DNA of 41,985 nucleotides, taken from contig JAGBKK010000038.1 of assembly GCA_017934045.1 (NCBI GenBank), positions 1 through 41,985 of the forward strand, in the 5' to 3' direction. The notes beneath the pieces were generated by a model, which did not search any database, was not told where the DNA came from, and saw nothing but the letters and a program-made list of their open reading frames with translations. Below, one piece after another: positions 41,745 to 41,985 of the stretch. Both the position numbers and the translations under genes were made by a program. The DNA is from Neisseriaceae bacterium (GTDB lineage: Bacteria; Pseudomonadota; Gammaproteobacteria; Burkholderiales; Neisseriaceae). The stretch's first letter is position 1. The number at the start of each line of letters is the position of its first letter.

Positions 41745-41985
41745 AGCGTTCTCGTCCGCCTTTGTCTTGATCTTTTGATTTATCAATTATTTTTGTTTCA
41801 GGTGATTTGGGTTTGCTCTGTTCGACAATAGTTGGTAATTTCCCAAGCATATTGATTACCGAGTTTTGAATATTTTGTATAGTAGTATGTTGATTTAATT
41901 GATAAAGTTTATCTAAATGTTGATGAATAATTCGCTTACTTTCAAGCGTATTGAGAATAGGTGCAGCAATCAACATTTCATTAGC
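41743..41985 (-). CDS. C-terminal part of a second GRER-tailed protein (truncated by the window)
   Basis: At least 80 codons, open to the right edge; upstream in-frame codons before the ATG at 41976 suggest the gene continues. The visible part (HLDKLYQLNQHTTIQNIQNSVINMLGKLPTIVEQ, then a charged tail ending DKGGRER) is clearly homologous to the C-terminus of the MuF_C-like protein at 32668. The codons for GGRER differ between the two genes. It is therefore probably another variable cargo protein with the same export module. Its N-terminal domain is unknown. Confidence 0.65.
   Translation of the reverse strand, partial: ANEMLIAAPILNTLESKRIIHQHLDKLYQLNQHTTIQNIQNSVINMLGKLPTIVEQSKPKSPETKIIDKSKDQDKGGRER

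Overview
The window looks like a Neisseriaceae chromosome from the Simonsiella/Kingella/Alysiella side of the family. The main clue is the DNA uptake sequence AGGCTGCCTGAA / AGGCAGCCTGAA, which occurs exactly 19 times by eye, often inside terminator hairpins. The housekeeping genes and moderately AT-rich composition fit this. I cannot name a species.

Bases 1 to about 11,800 are host chromosome: trkA (-), a Tat-exported high-potential iron-sulfur protein (-), a short-chain dehydrogenase with an altered active site, a lone yejB-type permease, glnE (-) and queA. Between the dehydrogenase and yejB lies a foreign-looking block of three same-strand genes. They are a very AT-rich 561-aa protein with a HEPN-like RxxxxH motif, a beta-class DNA methyltransferase and a RhuM-family protein, together a candidate defence island.

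From about 11,800 to the right edge is most of an integrative and conjugative element with a VirB/VirD4 (MPF-T) type IV secretion system. It begins with a tyrosine recombinase next to queA. A TrbM/KikA-like protein and a divergent CI/Cro-type switch follow. The long operon is virB1-2-3-4-5, an EexN-like exclusion lipoprotein, virB6-7-8-9, three small unknown genes, a 1298-aa polyvalent primase, virD4, an LPD7 protein and virB10. On the opposite strand are a MuF_C-like protein, the relaxase and mobC. Next come a strongly structured oriT candidate and an array of GAACATATA boxes. An Stb-like segregation operon (HTH protein, ParA-like ATPase, coiled-coil protein) runs into virB11. The tail holds two unknown genes, a frameshifted thermonuclease pseudogene and a truncated gene at the edge. 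The right end and attachment site of the element lie outside the window.

The most interesting signals concern proteins that may travel through the conjugation channel. The primase, the MuF_C-like protein and the edge protein all end in GRER, written with different synonymous codons. The MuF_C-like, edge and LPD7 proteins also share a C-terminal helical module of about 45 residues. I propose that the tail and module are VirD4 recruitment signals for co-delivered polyvalent proteins. Separately, VirB5 and the EexN-like lipoprotein share an almost identical Cys-containing C-terminal tail conserved at protein but not DNA level, which suggests an entry-exclusion recognition element. These functional readings are inferences.
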